From: an uncultured Clostridia bacterium
GTDB taxonomy: Bacteria > Bacillota > Clostridia > Oscillospirales > CAG-272
NCBI GenBank assembly: GCA_947624945.1
Contig: CANQMJ010000015.1
Location: 1 to 26,368 of the forward strand
DNA: 26,368 nt
Direction: 5' to 3'
The translations under genes were made by a program, and so were the position numbers. Shown piece after piece: positions 1 through 8,260 of this stretch. Numbering within the stretch: the stretch's first letter is position 1; every line of letters starts with the position of its first letter. The notes beneath the pieces are model-generated. The model did not search any database. It saw only the letters and a program-made list of their open reading frames with translations, and was not told the DNA's origin.

Positions 1-393
1 CATTCGCTCTGCCTGTCCGCAGACGTTGCGGCAGGTTATGACCCCAACTATCCCGAGGTATTCGAGATAAACAACAGCGCGATATGCGGCAGCGGCGTCG
101 TTTTGACGAAGTTCACGGGCAGCCGCGGCAAGGGCGGCACAAACGACGCGTCTGCGGAGACCGTATACAAGCTGCGCCACATCTTTGACGAAGCGGGCGT
201 CGTATGGCAGACGGCGGAGCTCGGCAAGGTAGACCAGGGCGGCGGCGGAACGGTCGCGATGTATATTGCAAACCACAATATCGACACGATAGACCTCGGC
301 GTACCCGTTATCTCGATGCACGCGCCGTTCGAGATAATCTCGAAGATGGACCTCTACGAGGCATACCGCGCGCACACGGCATTCAATAAGTAA
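1..393 (+). CDS. M18 family aminopeptidase (aspartyl aminopeptidase type), C-terminal part only
   Basis: The reading frame is already open at base 1 and ends with TAA at 391-393, so only about the last 130 residues are seen and the start lies outside the window. The visible part matches the end of M18 zinc aminopeptidases, cytosolic enzymes that remove N-terminal residues (often Asp/Glu) from peptides. The segment begins LSADVAAGYDPNYPE, which fits the family's metal-ligand region followed by the 'HPNYPE'-like stretch. Near the end is ISMHAPFEIISK, the conserved Met-His-x-x-x-Glu type region that supplies the last metal-binding His. The prfA gene follows after 19 bases, so the two are probably co-transcribed. 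The family call is by recognition of these motifs; substrate preference cannot be judged from a fragment. Confidence 0.85.
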   Translation, partial: HSLCLSADVAAGYDPNYPEVFEINNSAICGSGVVLTKFTGSRGKGGTNDASAETVYKLRHIFDEAGVVWQTAELGKVDQGGGGTVAMYIANHNIDTIDLGVPVISMHAPFEIISKMDLYEAYRAHTAFNK

Positions 394-412
394 TTACAAC
401 TAAGGGATAAGT

Positions 413-1486
413 ATGATCGACAAGCTCAGGGAGGCAGAGAGGCGTTATATCGAGATAGAAGCGTCCCTCGCCTCGCCCGACGCATATTCCGACATGGAGC
501 AGTACAGGCGCCTGTCGCGCGAACGCAAGGCGCTCGAACCGATAATCGAAAAATACCGCGAATACAAGGCGTGCGCCGAGGAGATCGCGTCCTCGGAGGA
601 GCTTATGTCGTGCGGCGAGCCGGAGCTCGAGGCGCTTGCGTCGACTGACGTCCGCGAGGGCAAGGAGCGGCTCGCGAAGCTCGAGGAAGAGCTTACGGTG
701 CTCTTGCTCCCGAAGGACGAAAATGACGACAAAAACGTCATGATCGAGATACGCGCGGGAGCGGGCGGCGACGAAGCCGCGCTGTTCGCGTCAGTGCTCG
801 CGAGAATGTACACGATGTACGCGGAGTCAAAGCGGTTCGGCGTCGAAATCGTGAACGCAAATGAGACGGGACTCGGCGGATACCGTGAAGTGACGCTGAT
901 GGTATCGGGCGACGGCGCGTATTCGCGTTTCAAGTTCGAATCGGGCGTACACCGCGTACAGCGCGTGCCCGAAACGGAGTCGCAGGGGCGCATACACACA
1001 TCTACGGCGACAGTGGCGGTCTTGCCCGAGGCGGAAGAGGTAGAGGTCGAGATAGACCCCGCCGATATCCAGATCGACACGATAAAATCGAGCGGCGCGG
1101 GCGGACAGCACATCAACAAGACGGAGTCGGCGGTGCGTCTCATACACAAGCCGACGGGCATCGTTATAGAATGTCAGGACGAGAGAAGTCAGTACAAGAA
1201 CCGCGACCGTGCGATGAAGCTGTTGCGCGCGAAGCTGTATGATATGAAGCGTACGGAGCAGCAGAGCAAGATCGCCGCCGACAGGCGTTCGCAGGTCGGC
1301 ACCGGCGACAGAAGCGAGCGCATACGCACGTACAATTATCCGCAGAGTCGAGTGACCGACCACAGGATAGGGCTGACGCTGTACAGTCTCGAATCATTTC
1401 TGAACGGACAGCTCGACGATATGATAGACGCGCTCATCACGGCTGACACGGCTGAAAAGCTCAAAAACGGGGACTTTCTCAAATGA
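413..1486 (+). CDS. prfA: Peptide chain release factor 1
   Basis: RF1 is the cytosolic factor that reads UAA and UAG stop codons and triggers release of the finished protein on the ribosome. The 357-residue product has the normal RF1 length. The stop-codon-reading tripeptide of the P-x-T type is seen as P186-E187-T188 within RVPETESQGRIHTS, which separates it from RF2 (S-P-F). The catalytic GGQ loop is at residues 230-232 in SGAGGQHINKTESAVR. The start ATG at 413 follows a GGGATAAG-like ribosome site and lies 19 bases after the aminopeptidase stop. Its TGA overlaps the next start in an ATGA (1483-1486), implying translational coupling. The methylase gene prmC, which modifies the GGQ glutamine and often follows prfA, is not present here. 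Confidence 0.97.
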   Translation: MIDKLREAERRYIEIEASLASPDAYSDMEQYRRLSRERKALEPIIEKYREYKACAEEIASSEELMSCGEPELEALASTDVREGKERLAKLEEELTVLLLPKDENDDKNVMIEIRAGAGGDEAALFASVLARMYTMYAESKRFGVEIVNANETGLGGYREVTLMVSGDGAYSRFKFESGVHRVQRVPETESQGRIHTSTATVAVLPEAEEVEVEIDPADIQIDTIKSSGAGGQHINKTESAVRLIHKPTGIVIECQDERSQYKNRDRAMKLLRAKLYDMKRTEQQSKIAADRRSQVGTGDRSERIRTYNYPQSRVTDHRIGLTLYSLESFLNGQLDDMIDALITADTAEKLKNGDFLK

Positions 1487-2526
1487 AAGACACTGTTTTG
1501 TTCAAACGCGCGGACGAAAATGAGCTTATCTCGGCGGCGAGGATACTGCGCGAAGGCGGGCTCGTCATATTCCCGACCGAAACAGTATACGGGCTCGGCG
1601 CGAACGCGTATGATGAAAAAGCCGCCTATAACGTATTCGAGGCGAAGGGACGTCCGCACGACAATCCGCTTATCGTGCATGTAGCCGACCCCGCCGACGC
1701 GGAAGCGTTCGCGGTCACGACGAAGCTGTATTACAGGCTCGCGAGGGCGTTCATGCCGGGACCGCTGACGCTCATAATAGAGAAAAAGCATAATATTCCC
1801 GACGAAGTCACCGCAGGCGGCGGGACTGTCGGCGTGAGGTGCCCGTCGCACCCGACGGCGCACAGATTTATCGAGTTGTGCGGCGTACCGGTCGCGGCGC
1901 CGTCGGCAAATCTGTCGGGACGTCCGTCACCGACGAGATTTGACCACTGCGTCGCCGATATGAACGGCAGAGTCGACGCGATAATAGACGGCGGCGAGTG
2001 TGAGGTCGGTCTTGAATCGACGGTCGCGCTCCTAAAAGGCGACGACGAGGTCGTTATACTCCGTCCGGGCGCCGTAACGGCAGAGGCGCTGTCATGCGTA
2101 TGCAGCCGCGTCAGCTCGGCGTTCGAGCTGAAAGAGGGCGAGCGTCCGCTGTCGCCGGGCATGAAGTACAAGCACTACGCGCCGCGCGCGCCGCTGTATC
2201 TGCTCGACGGTGAAAGACGCGATGTTATCGCGTTCGTGCGCGGTAAAATGAAGGACGAGCGGTGTCTGTTCCTCTGCTTCGATGAGGACGCGGAGACGTT
2301 CTCGGACTGTCGCGACCGCACGATCAGTCTCGGCGGCGAGGACGACGAGGCGTTGCACGCGCACAGGCTTTTCGCTGCGCTGCGCGAGACCGACGTCTAC
2401 GGCGAGACGCATACGCTCGACGCGATATACACGTACTCGCCGAAAAAGGACGGCACGGGACTGTCGCCCGCGATAGAGAACAGGCTGCTTCGCGCGGCGA
2501 ACCATACAATTATCAAGGTAAAATAG
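1483..2526 (+). CDS. tsaC: L-threonylcarbamoyladenylate synthase, Sua5 type (YrdC plus Sua5 domain)
   Basis: The enzyme makes threonylcarbamoyl-AMP from threonine, bicarbonate and ATP, the first step of t6A formation at position 37 of ANN-decoding tRNAs. The YrdC domain spans roughly residues 12-200, with FPTETVYGLGANA, the KGRPHDNPLIVHV nucleotide/substrate loop and PSANLSGRPSPT. A C-terminal Sua5 domain (about residues 220-345) starts with LSPGMKYKHYAPRAPLYLL, so this is the long two-domain form (347 aa) rather than the short TsaC. It starts inside the last codons of prfA (4-base overlap), so it probably depends on translation of prfA. The later steps (TsaB, TsaD, TsaE) are not in this window. 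The functional call is secure from motifs; the symbol could equally be given as sua5 or ywlC. Confidence 0.95.
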   Translation: MKDTVLFKRADENELISAARILREGGLVIFPTETVYGLGANAYDEKAAYNVFEAKGRPHDNPLIVHVADPADAEAFAVTTKLYYRLARAFMPGPLTLIIEKKHNIPDEVTAGGGTVGVRCPSHPTAHRFIELCGVPVAAPSANLSGRPSPTRFDHCVADMNGRVDAIIDGGECEVGLESTVALLKGDDEVVILRPGAVTAEALSCVCSRVSSAFELKEGERPLSPGMKYKHYAPRAPLYLLDGERRDVIAFVRGKMKDERCLFLCFDEDAETFSDCRDRTISLGGEDDEALHAHRLFAALRETDVYGETHTLDAIYTYSPKKDGTGLSPAIENRLLRAANHTIIKVK

Positions 2527-2545
2527 CAGAAACGGAAATGTGACA

Positions 2546-4780
2546 ATGCCGAAAAAGAAAAAGACGCAGGAACAGGGGGAGGTCAAGCTCGCCGAGATCG
2601 TCGACCAGCCTATAACGGAAACTATCGAGTCGAACTATATGCCGTACGTCATGACGGTCATAGTCTCGCGCGCGATACCCGAGATCGACGGCTTCAAGCC
2701 CGCGCACCGAAAGCTCTTGTACACGATGTACCGCCACGGACTTCTGACCGGCGACTATGTCAAGTGTCAGACGATATGCGGCGACACGATGCATCTTCAC
2801 CCGCACGGTGACGCGGGAATATACGAGACTCTCGTCCGTCTGACGCGCGATTACGGCGCGCTCCTGCATCCGCTCATCGATTCCAAGGGAAGCTTCGGCA
2901 AGCACTATTCCGGAGACAAGCCCGCAGCACCGCGTTACACGAACGCGAGACTCGAAAAAATATGCGCGGAGGTGTTCCGCGGCATCGACAAAAACGCCGT
3001 CGACATGGTCCCGAACTATGACAACACGACGACGGAGCCGGCGCTTTTGCCGACGTCGTTCCCGAACATCCTCGTGAACCCGAACATGGGCATCGCGGTC
3101 GGCATTGCGTCGAATATTTGCTCGTTCAATCTTGCCGAGATATGCGACGGCACGACGGCGCTTCTCAAAAATCCGAACACGACGCCGGAAAAGCTGCTCG
3201 ACATTATCAAAGCGCCCGACTTTTCGGGAGGCGCGCAGCTTATATACGACAGGGAGCAGATGCTGTCGCTCTACAAAACGGGCGTCGGCGGCGTGAAGCT
3301 GAGGGCAAAGTACAGGTACGACGAGAAAAACAACTGCATCGAGATATACGAGATACCGTATTCCACGACGATAGACCTCATAATGAAGAAGATGACAGAC
3401 CTTTTCAAGGAAGGCAAACTGCGTGAGGTCACCGATTTCAGAGACGAGATAGATCTGTCGGGATTCACGCTCGCCATAGACGTCAAACGCGGCACAGACG
3501 TGCCGAGGCTGATGGAAAAGCTCTATCGGCTGACGCCGCTTGAGGACACGTTCAGATGCAATTTCAACGTGCTCATCGACGGCGCGCCGCGGCAGCTCGG
3601 CGTCGCGGGGATATTGAAGGAGTGGATACGCTTCAGAAGCGGCTGCTACCGCCGCGAGCTCGTCTATGACTGTGAGCGCAAGGAAGAAAAGCTTCATCTG
3701 CTTCTCGGTCTCGGAAAAATACTTCTCGACATCGACCGCGCGATTAAGATCGTGCGCGAGACGCGCGAGGATGCGATGGTGGTGCCTAACCTTATGTCGG
3801 GATTCTCCATCGACGAGGTCCAGGCGGAGTATATTGCAGAGATCAAGCTGCGAAACCTCAACCGCGAGTACATCATGAACCGCATACGTGAAATAGAGGA
3901 GCTTCAAAAAGAGATCGCGGATATGCGCGCCATAATAGGCGACGAGTTGAAGCTCAAGGCGGAGATAATAAAGCAGCTTGCGGAGATAAAGAAAAAGTAC
4001 GGTCAGCCGAGACGGACAGAGATAATACACGTCGACGAGGTCGAGGCGGCCGCTCCCGTAGAAATTGTTGAAAGCTACGCGGTCAAGGCGGTCATGACGA
4101 AGGGCGGCTACTTCAAGAAGATAACGACGCAGTCATGGCGCGGCAACGACGAGCAGAAGCTGAAAGACGGAGACGAGGTGCTCGTAGTCGAGGACGCGCA
4201 GAACACGGACGAGGTCATATTCTTCTCGGACAAGTCGCAGGTCTACAAGGCGAAGATGGACGATTTCGACACGTCGAAGGCGTCGTCCCTCGGAGACTAT
4301 ATCCCGTCGAAGCTCGGATTTGACGACGGGGAAGGCGTGCTTTTCATGCATACGCTGCGCGAGTACCCGCAGGACACTAACATTGTGTTCGTGTTTGAAA
4401 ACGGCAAGTGCGTGAAGGTGCCGCTCTCATCATATGAGACAAAGACGAACCGCAAGCGGCTGACAGGCGCGTACAGCGACGCGTCGCCGGCGGTGGCATC
4501 ATTCGTAGAAAAGTCCGACGAGCCGTTTGAGCTTATAATGTGCAGCGACGCGAAGCGTGCGCTCGTCGTGTCGACGAAGGATATACCCGTAAAGTCGACG
4601 CGGTCGTCGCAGGGCGTGCAGATATTTACACTTAAGCCGGGACAGAAAGTCATATCGGCAAAGACAGATCCCGCCTCTGTTTCGGAAAATCCGTCAAGAT
4701 ACAGAAAAACAAAGCTGCCATCGACCGGCGTCGCGCTTTCTGACGCGGATTCCGGGACGGCGCAGTTGAAACTGATATAA
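2546..4780 (+). CDS. parC: Type IIA DNA topoisomerase subunit A (ParC/GyrA-like)
   Basis: This is the DNA-breaking subunit of a gyrase/topoisomerase IV enzyme. The active-site Tyr is Y131 in AAPRYTNARLEKI, and the upstream helix motif HPHGDAGIYETLVR (around residues 85-98) is typical. The product is about 744 residues: breakage-reunion domain to about 440, coiled coil to about 500, then a beta-pinwheel C-terminal domain. I see no GyrA box (QRRGGKG-like), which favours the relaxing/decatenating ParC-like class common as a second copy in Clostridia. The position equal to GyrA Ser83 is Ala90 here. I chose ATG 2546 because GGAA at 2534-2537 is 8 bases upstream; a GTG at 2540 would add two residues but is too close to it. 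No parE is adjacent, although the usual order is parE-parC, so the B subunit must lie elsewhere. Confidence 0.88.
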   Translation: MPKKKKTQEQGEVKLAEIVDQPITETIESNYMPYVMTVIVSRAIPEIDGFKPAHRKLLYTMYRHGLLTGDYVKCQTICGDTMHLHPHGDAGIYETLVRLTRDYGALLHPLIDSKGSFGKHYSGDKPAAPRYTNARLEKICAEVFRGIDKNAVDMVPNYDNTTTEPALLPTSFPNILVNPNMGIAVGIASNICSFNLAEICDGTTALLKNPNTTPEKLLDIIKAPDFSGGAQLIYDREQMLSLYKTGVGGVKLRAKYRYDEKNNCIEIYEIPYSTTIDLIMKKMTDLFKEGKLREVTDFRDEIDLSGFTLAIDVKRGTDVPRLMEKLYRLTPLEDTFRCNFNVLIDGAPRQLGVAGILKEWIRFRSGCYRRELVYDCERKEEKLHLLLGLGKILLDIDRAIKIVRETREDAMVVPNLMSGFSIDEVQAEYIAEIKLRNLNREYIMNRIREIEELQKEIADMRAIIGDELKLKAEIIKQLAEIKKKYGQPRRTEIIHVDEVEAAAPVEIVESYAVKAVMTKGGYFKKITTQSWRGNDEQKLKDGDEVLVVEDAQNTDEVIFFSDKSQVYKAKMDDFDTSKASSLGDYIPSKLGFDDGEGVLFMHTLREYPQDTNIVFVFENGKCVKVPLSSYETKTNRKRLTGAYSDASPAVASFVEKSDEPFELIMCSDAKRALVVSTKDIPVKSTRSSQGVQIFTLKPGQKVISAKTDPASVSENPSRYRKTKLPSTGVALSDADSGTAQLKLI

Positions 4781-4818
4781 GAAAAATGAACATAAACAGA
4801 AAAGAAAGGACGAAAGAA

Positions 4819-5352
4819 ATGAAAATTACGAAAAAGGCCGCGTCGGTAATATCGCTTGTGGCAGCCTGCATCATGCTTGCGGTAGCGGTTCTCGCCGCTG
4901 GCGGTGACTCGAGCGATCCGCTCGTTGCGCAGTCCTATGTGGACAAAAAAGTCAACAACCTTCAGGCTATGGTGGATGACCTCAAGAGCCGGGTCGACTC
5001 ACTTGGCGGCAATACCCCGACAGCGACGCCGTCGGATGCGCTTTCGTATAAGGTCGTAACGCTCAAAAACGGTCAGACGTTGTATGCGTCCGGCGACGAA
5101 TCGACGTCGCTCGAGGTCATTTATCGCAGGGGCGGTACAGTCGTTGTTGTTTCGCCGTTCACGGACGCAAGCACAAGACAGGGTGTCAGCGACTTCACGC
5201 ACGGCACCGAGATCTATAACGGTGAGACGATCCCTACAGACTCGTACCTCATCATCCCGAGAGGCTCCGACGGACGCGGACTCATGGCAACAAATCTCGG
5301 TGAAGGTCATTCCGCATACTTTCTCGTAAGGGGGGAATATGAAATCAAATAA
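4819..5352 (+). CDS. Small exported protein of unknown function, paired with the SpoIID-like gene
   Basis: About 177 residues. The N-terminus (MKITKKAASVISLVAAC and onward) is a clear Sec signal peptide, and it is followed by DPLVAQSYVDKKVNNLQ, the start of a short predicted coiled coil (about residues 36-60). The rest is probably beta-rich and ends with IIPRGSDGRGLMAT. From memory this resembles small clostridial secreted proteins with an '..SG...D.T.G..I..G..IP...LIIPR.DGRG' pattern, but no function is known to me. I chose ATG 4819 because AAGGA at 4806-4810 is 8 bases upstream; an ATG at 4786 would add 11 residues and lacks a good site. The stop at 5352 lies 14 bases inside the next gene, so the two are translationally coupled and probably act together outside the membrane. 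Confidence 0.75.
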   Translation: MKITKKAASVISLVAACIMLAVAVLAAGGDSSDPLVAQSYVDKKVNNLQAMVDDLKSRVDSLGGNTPTATPSDALSYKVVTLKNGQTLYASGDESTSLEVIYRRGGTVVVVSPFTDASTRQGVSDFTHGTEIYNGETIPTDSYLIIPRGSDGRGLMATNLGEGHSAYFLVRGEYEIK

Positions 5353-7534
5353 AAAGCAGGCAAAAGAGGGCGTTGTGAAGAAAAAGATCGACAAGCGCAA
5401 GCTCGCGGTCCAGATCGTCGCGTGGGTGCTCGTCGCGATGATGGTCATAACGGGTCTTTACACGGCGATATATTTCCTCGTGCTGAATGTAAACGCTGCC
5501 GACGACGAAGTCGACGCGTCGGTGGCTGTCGGTCTGCTTTACGGAAGCAGCATCGACGTCGCGCTGACCTCGGAGACGACGAACGGATACATAGTCGGGA
5601 CCGAAAAGGTCGGAATGTACAAAAAGACATTTACCGAGCTGTGGAGACTCAACGGATACAAAAAAGTTTCGACCCTATGCGACGCGAACTACTATTTTGA
5701 CGCGTCGCGTACCGCATACCGTGCGCCGACATCGGCAACACCCGCAAATGTCGGAGCGTACAGGCTCGAACTCGATTTGAACTTTACGACTCCTGATGAG
5801 CTCCGCAACGCAATGACTGCGGTCGATTATCAAATTGCACCGCTCGGTTACAGCTGCGTTCCGGCATATGATCACGGTGTATACAAGCTCAGGATAGGGT
5901 CGTTCTTGAGTGAGAACGAAGCTGTTGCGGCGCAGCAGTCGATAGAAGCGACCGTACAGCAGTTCATAAGCGGCTTTACATTTTCGGTAAAACGTCCGTC
6001 CGACACCGGTATGACTGTCGTTGAGCATGAGACAAACAAACCGCTGTTCGAGTACGACTGCGGCGAGTCGTACCGCGTTATGAACAAGGACGAGGAATAC
6101 GAGTGCCTCGCGCTCGACGCGATAGACAATGCAGACGGAACTCCCGCGTATCTGAAATTCCTCAAGTACATATACGACGGTGTGTTTGCGTTCAGACGCT
6201 ATCCCAAGGATTCGAGTGACGGAATTTCGCTCGTCAATATTGCTCCTCTCGAGGACTATGTTATGGGCGTATTGCCGTATGAGGTGCCGAACAGCTGGCC
6301 GAGCGAAACGCTCCGCGCGTTCGCCATCGTTGCACGCACGTACGTGCTCACGCACATGGACAAATACTGGAACGTGTACGGTTTCAACGTGTGCAGCACA
6401 TCGAATTCACAGGTTTACCGCGGAGTCGGCAGCTTAAATGACAATGTTCGCGACGCAGTTCTGTCGACGGCGGGGACAGTTGTTACGTACGACGATAAGC
6501 TTGCCGAGATGTACTATTCGTCGAGCACCGGCAACTGCACCGCAGATGCTGAAAGTGTATGGGGCAGCAAAGTCGCGTGGCTTACGAGTGTTGAAACTCC
6601 GTGGGAGGATTACCTCAATCATAATCAACACTCGTTCTGGAACGTCGAGGTTTCGCCGCACGATCTGTACGTTTATCTCAGCAGTCGATATGCTGCGACG
6701 GGCGACAGAGCACTCTTATCGCTCAACAATCTGCGGGGCGATATTGCCGATATTACTATCGACGCATATGCCGGCGAGAACTCGACATATGTCAGCCAAG
6801 TGACGATAACAGATATATACGGCAACACCGCGACAGTGTCGCGCTGCGATAAGATACGCAAAGCGTTTTCAAATTATCTTTACAGTGCGAATTTCGTTGT
6901 CGGACTGGGAGACGTCGATTATACCGAGTATCTCGAATGTCTCGCTCCGGGCGAGGTTGCCAAAACAGCTGCAGAGTCAACGCCTGTTTCCGCAAATGCC
7001 GCGACGCCTGTAAACGAGGGGAATGTATTAGTTTATTCTTCTGACGGAAGATTTGTTATACTTTCGGCTGACGGGACCTCATCGGAAAACCTGAGTGACG
7101 GCTTCATCGTTGTTTACAATAACGGCGATCGTTTTTATGCACGCGATCTTGAAGAGCTTGTAATTATTACGTCCGAGGGAACAACTTCTTTAACCGGTAG
7201 CGGCAGCAGCGACAGTGGCGATGATCCTGACTATAACGATGACAGCAGTGCCGACAACACGGGTGATGCAGATACAGACAGCGGTATCGAACAGAATACA
7301 GGCAGTGTAAACCCCGGCAGCACGTCCGTTTCCGGCAACACTGTCACAAAGACCATGTCTGCGTCGTCGTCGGGCAACTTCATCTTTGTCGGCAAGGGAT
7401 GGGGGCACGGCGTCGGTCTTTCACAGTGGGGGTTGCGCGACCTCGCCGATATGAATGTCAATTATGAAGATATGATAAAGGCGTACTGCACCGGCGTCGA
7501 TTTCGACAACTACAAGAATATAATTAATTATTGA
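5339..7534 (+). CDS. Membrane-anchored SpoIID/LytB-domain protein (probable peptidoglycan lytic enzyme)
   Basis: SpoIID proteins are lytic transglycosylases that cut stem-peptide-free glycan, in spore formers during engulfment. The 731-residue product has a basic N-terminus, one membrane helix (about 22-50) and a large extracellular part. Residues about 138-219 look like a SPOR-type glycan-binding fold (YKLRIGSFLSENEAVAAQQS). The SpoIID core begins at about 298 with NIAPLEDYVMGVLPYEVP; Glu315 aligns with the catalytic Glu of SpoIID. The closing family motif GKGWGHGVGLSQWGLRDLA is at 685-703, unusually far away. Between them lie a small beta-rich region and a Ser/Gly/Asp-rich linker (about 617-680). 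The start follows a strong AGGGGGG ribosome site and overlaps the preceding exported-protein gene. SpoIID itself is about 340 residues and lacks these additions, so this is a paralogue, not a proven sporulation gene. Confidence 0.85.
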   Translation: MKSNKKQAKEGVVKKKIDKRKLAVQIVAWVLVAMMVITGLYTAIYFLVLNVNAADDEVDASVAVGLLYGSSIDVALTSETTNGYIVGTEKVGMYKKTFTELWRLNGYKKVSTLCDANYYFDASRTAYRAPTSATPANVGAYRLELDLNFTTPDELRNAMTAVDYQIAPLGYSCVPAYDHGVYKLRIGSFLSENEAVAAQQSIEATVQQFISGFTFSVKRPSDTGMTVVEHETNKPLFEYDCGESYRVMNKDEEYECLALDAIDNADGTPAYLKFLKYIYDGVFAFRRYPKDSSDGISLVNIAPLEDYVMGVLPYEVPNSWPSETLRAFAIVARTYVLTHMDKYWNVYGFNVCSTSNSQVYRGVGSLNDNVRDAVLSTAGTVVTYDDKLAEMYYSSSTGNCTADAESVWGSKVAWLTSVETPWEDYLNHNQHSFWNVEVSPHDLYVYLSSRYAATGDRALLSLNNLRGDIADITIDAYAGENSTYVSQVTITDIYGNTATVSRCDKIRKAFSNYLYSANFVVGLGDVDYTEYLECLAPGEVAKTAAESTPVSANAATPVNEGNVLVYSSDGRFVILSADGTSSENLSDGFIVVYNNGDRFYARDLEELVIITSEGTTSLTGSGSSDSGDDPDYNDDSSADNTGDADTDSGIEQNTGSVNPGSTSVSGNTVTKTMSASSSGNFIFVGKGWGHGVGLSQWGLRDLADMNVNYEDMIKAYCTGVDFDNYKNIINY

Positions 7535-7552
7535 TCTTTCATTAAAGCTTAT

Positions 7553-7588
7553 AAATAACCGCTCATCGATTTCGATGAGCGGTTATTT
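7553..7588. terminator. Bidirectional intrinsic terminator between convergent genes
   Basis: A perfect 17-base inverted repeat (7553-7569 and 7572-7588) has the core CCGCTCATCG / CGATGAGCGG, flanked by A-rich sequence on the left and TTATTTT on the right. It can end transcripts from both strands. It lies between the SpoIID-like gene (plus) and the PHP gene (minus), whose stop is at 7589-7591, so the hairpin abuts the minus-strand stop codon. Confidence 0.85.
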
Positions 7589-8254
7589 TCATATCAGCGT
7601 GTATCTGTCGGAGCGGAGAACATCGAGCAGTTCATCGCTCGATGAGATCGGCTCGTCGGTGATTATGCCGCCGAGCGGCACATGTTCAGGATCGTGGAAG
7701 TCGGTACCCGATATGCCGTGCATACCGTTCGCTTTCGCCCACATTGCGGCGATGTCATTGTGCGATTCATGCCACGGTGAGCGGTTCGCGACCTCTATAC
7801 CGTCGAGTATGCGCGGGTCGGTGACCGTCATTCCGGGACGGAACGGATGCGCCTGATATATCATCATTCCATGCTCGCGAACGAGTTTTGCGAGCGTGTG
7901 GATGCTGTTGATATAGCGCGGGTCGCCGAGTTCGTATAGAAAATCTTCGGTCAAGCCGTACACAAGGTAGTCGCTGTCGTTACCGCGCATGAAGCGTATC
8001 TCTGCGCCGAGCAGCACGTTTAGCTTGCCTTCTGCCGCACGGCAGAAATCGCGGTATGCGTCCATGAAGTAGTCGAGACGAGCGCGCCACGTCGACGCTT
8101 CAAGCTCGCGCGGGAAAGTCCAAGGGTTGATGTGTTCGGTCGAAACTATCGTCGCATATCCTGCGTCAACGTATTTGGCGACTATCTCGTCGTGCGATGC
8201 GTGCGCGCAAACGGACACGTGCTTCGAATGGCAGTGAAGTTCAGTCTTGTACAT
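7589..8254 (-). CDS. PHP-domain metal-dependent hydrolase
   Basis: This is a 221-residue single PHP domain, a metal-dependent phosphoesterase fold used by histidinol phosphatases, small-molecule phosphatases and some nucleases. The metal ligands are visible in order: H7 and H9 in ELHCHS, H41 in STEH, E85 in LGAEIRF, H136 in YQAHPF, then D185 and H187 in GTDFHDP. The length suits a stand-alone small-substrate phosphatase rather than a polymerase-associated PHP. The start ATG is 6 bases after the stop of the glycyl radical enzyme gene and has no clear ribosome site, so it is probably translated by coupling to it. This makes it the third gene of the hydroxyproline operon, an unexpected partner. 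Its substrate is unknown. Confidence 0.85.
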   Translation of the reverse strand: MYKTELHCHSKHVSVCAHASHDEIVAKYVDAGYATIVSTEHINPWTFPRELEASTWRARLDYFMDAYRDFCRAAEGKLNVLLGAEIRFMRGNDSDYLVYGLTEDFLYELGDPRYINSIHTLAKLVREHGMMIYQAHPFRPGMTVTDPRILDGIEVANRSPWHESHNDIAAMWAKANGMHGISGTDFHDPEHVPLGGIITDEPISSSDELLDVLRSDRYTLI

Positions 8255-8260
8255 ATTGTA

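Noticed and set aside
445..1161. A 238-codon minus-strand frame opposite prfA
   Set aside because: Ser-rich low-complexity shadow of a conserved gene.
2513..4030. A 505-codon open frame on the minus strand opposite the topoisomerase gene
   Set aside because: The translation is Arg/Val/Tyr-rich with no recognisable domain and no ribosome site; it mirrors codon use of the strongly supported plus-strand gene.
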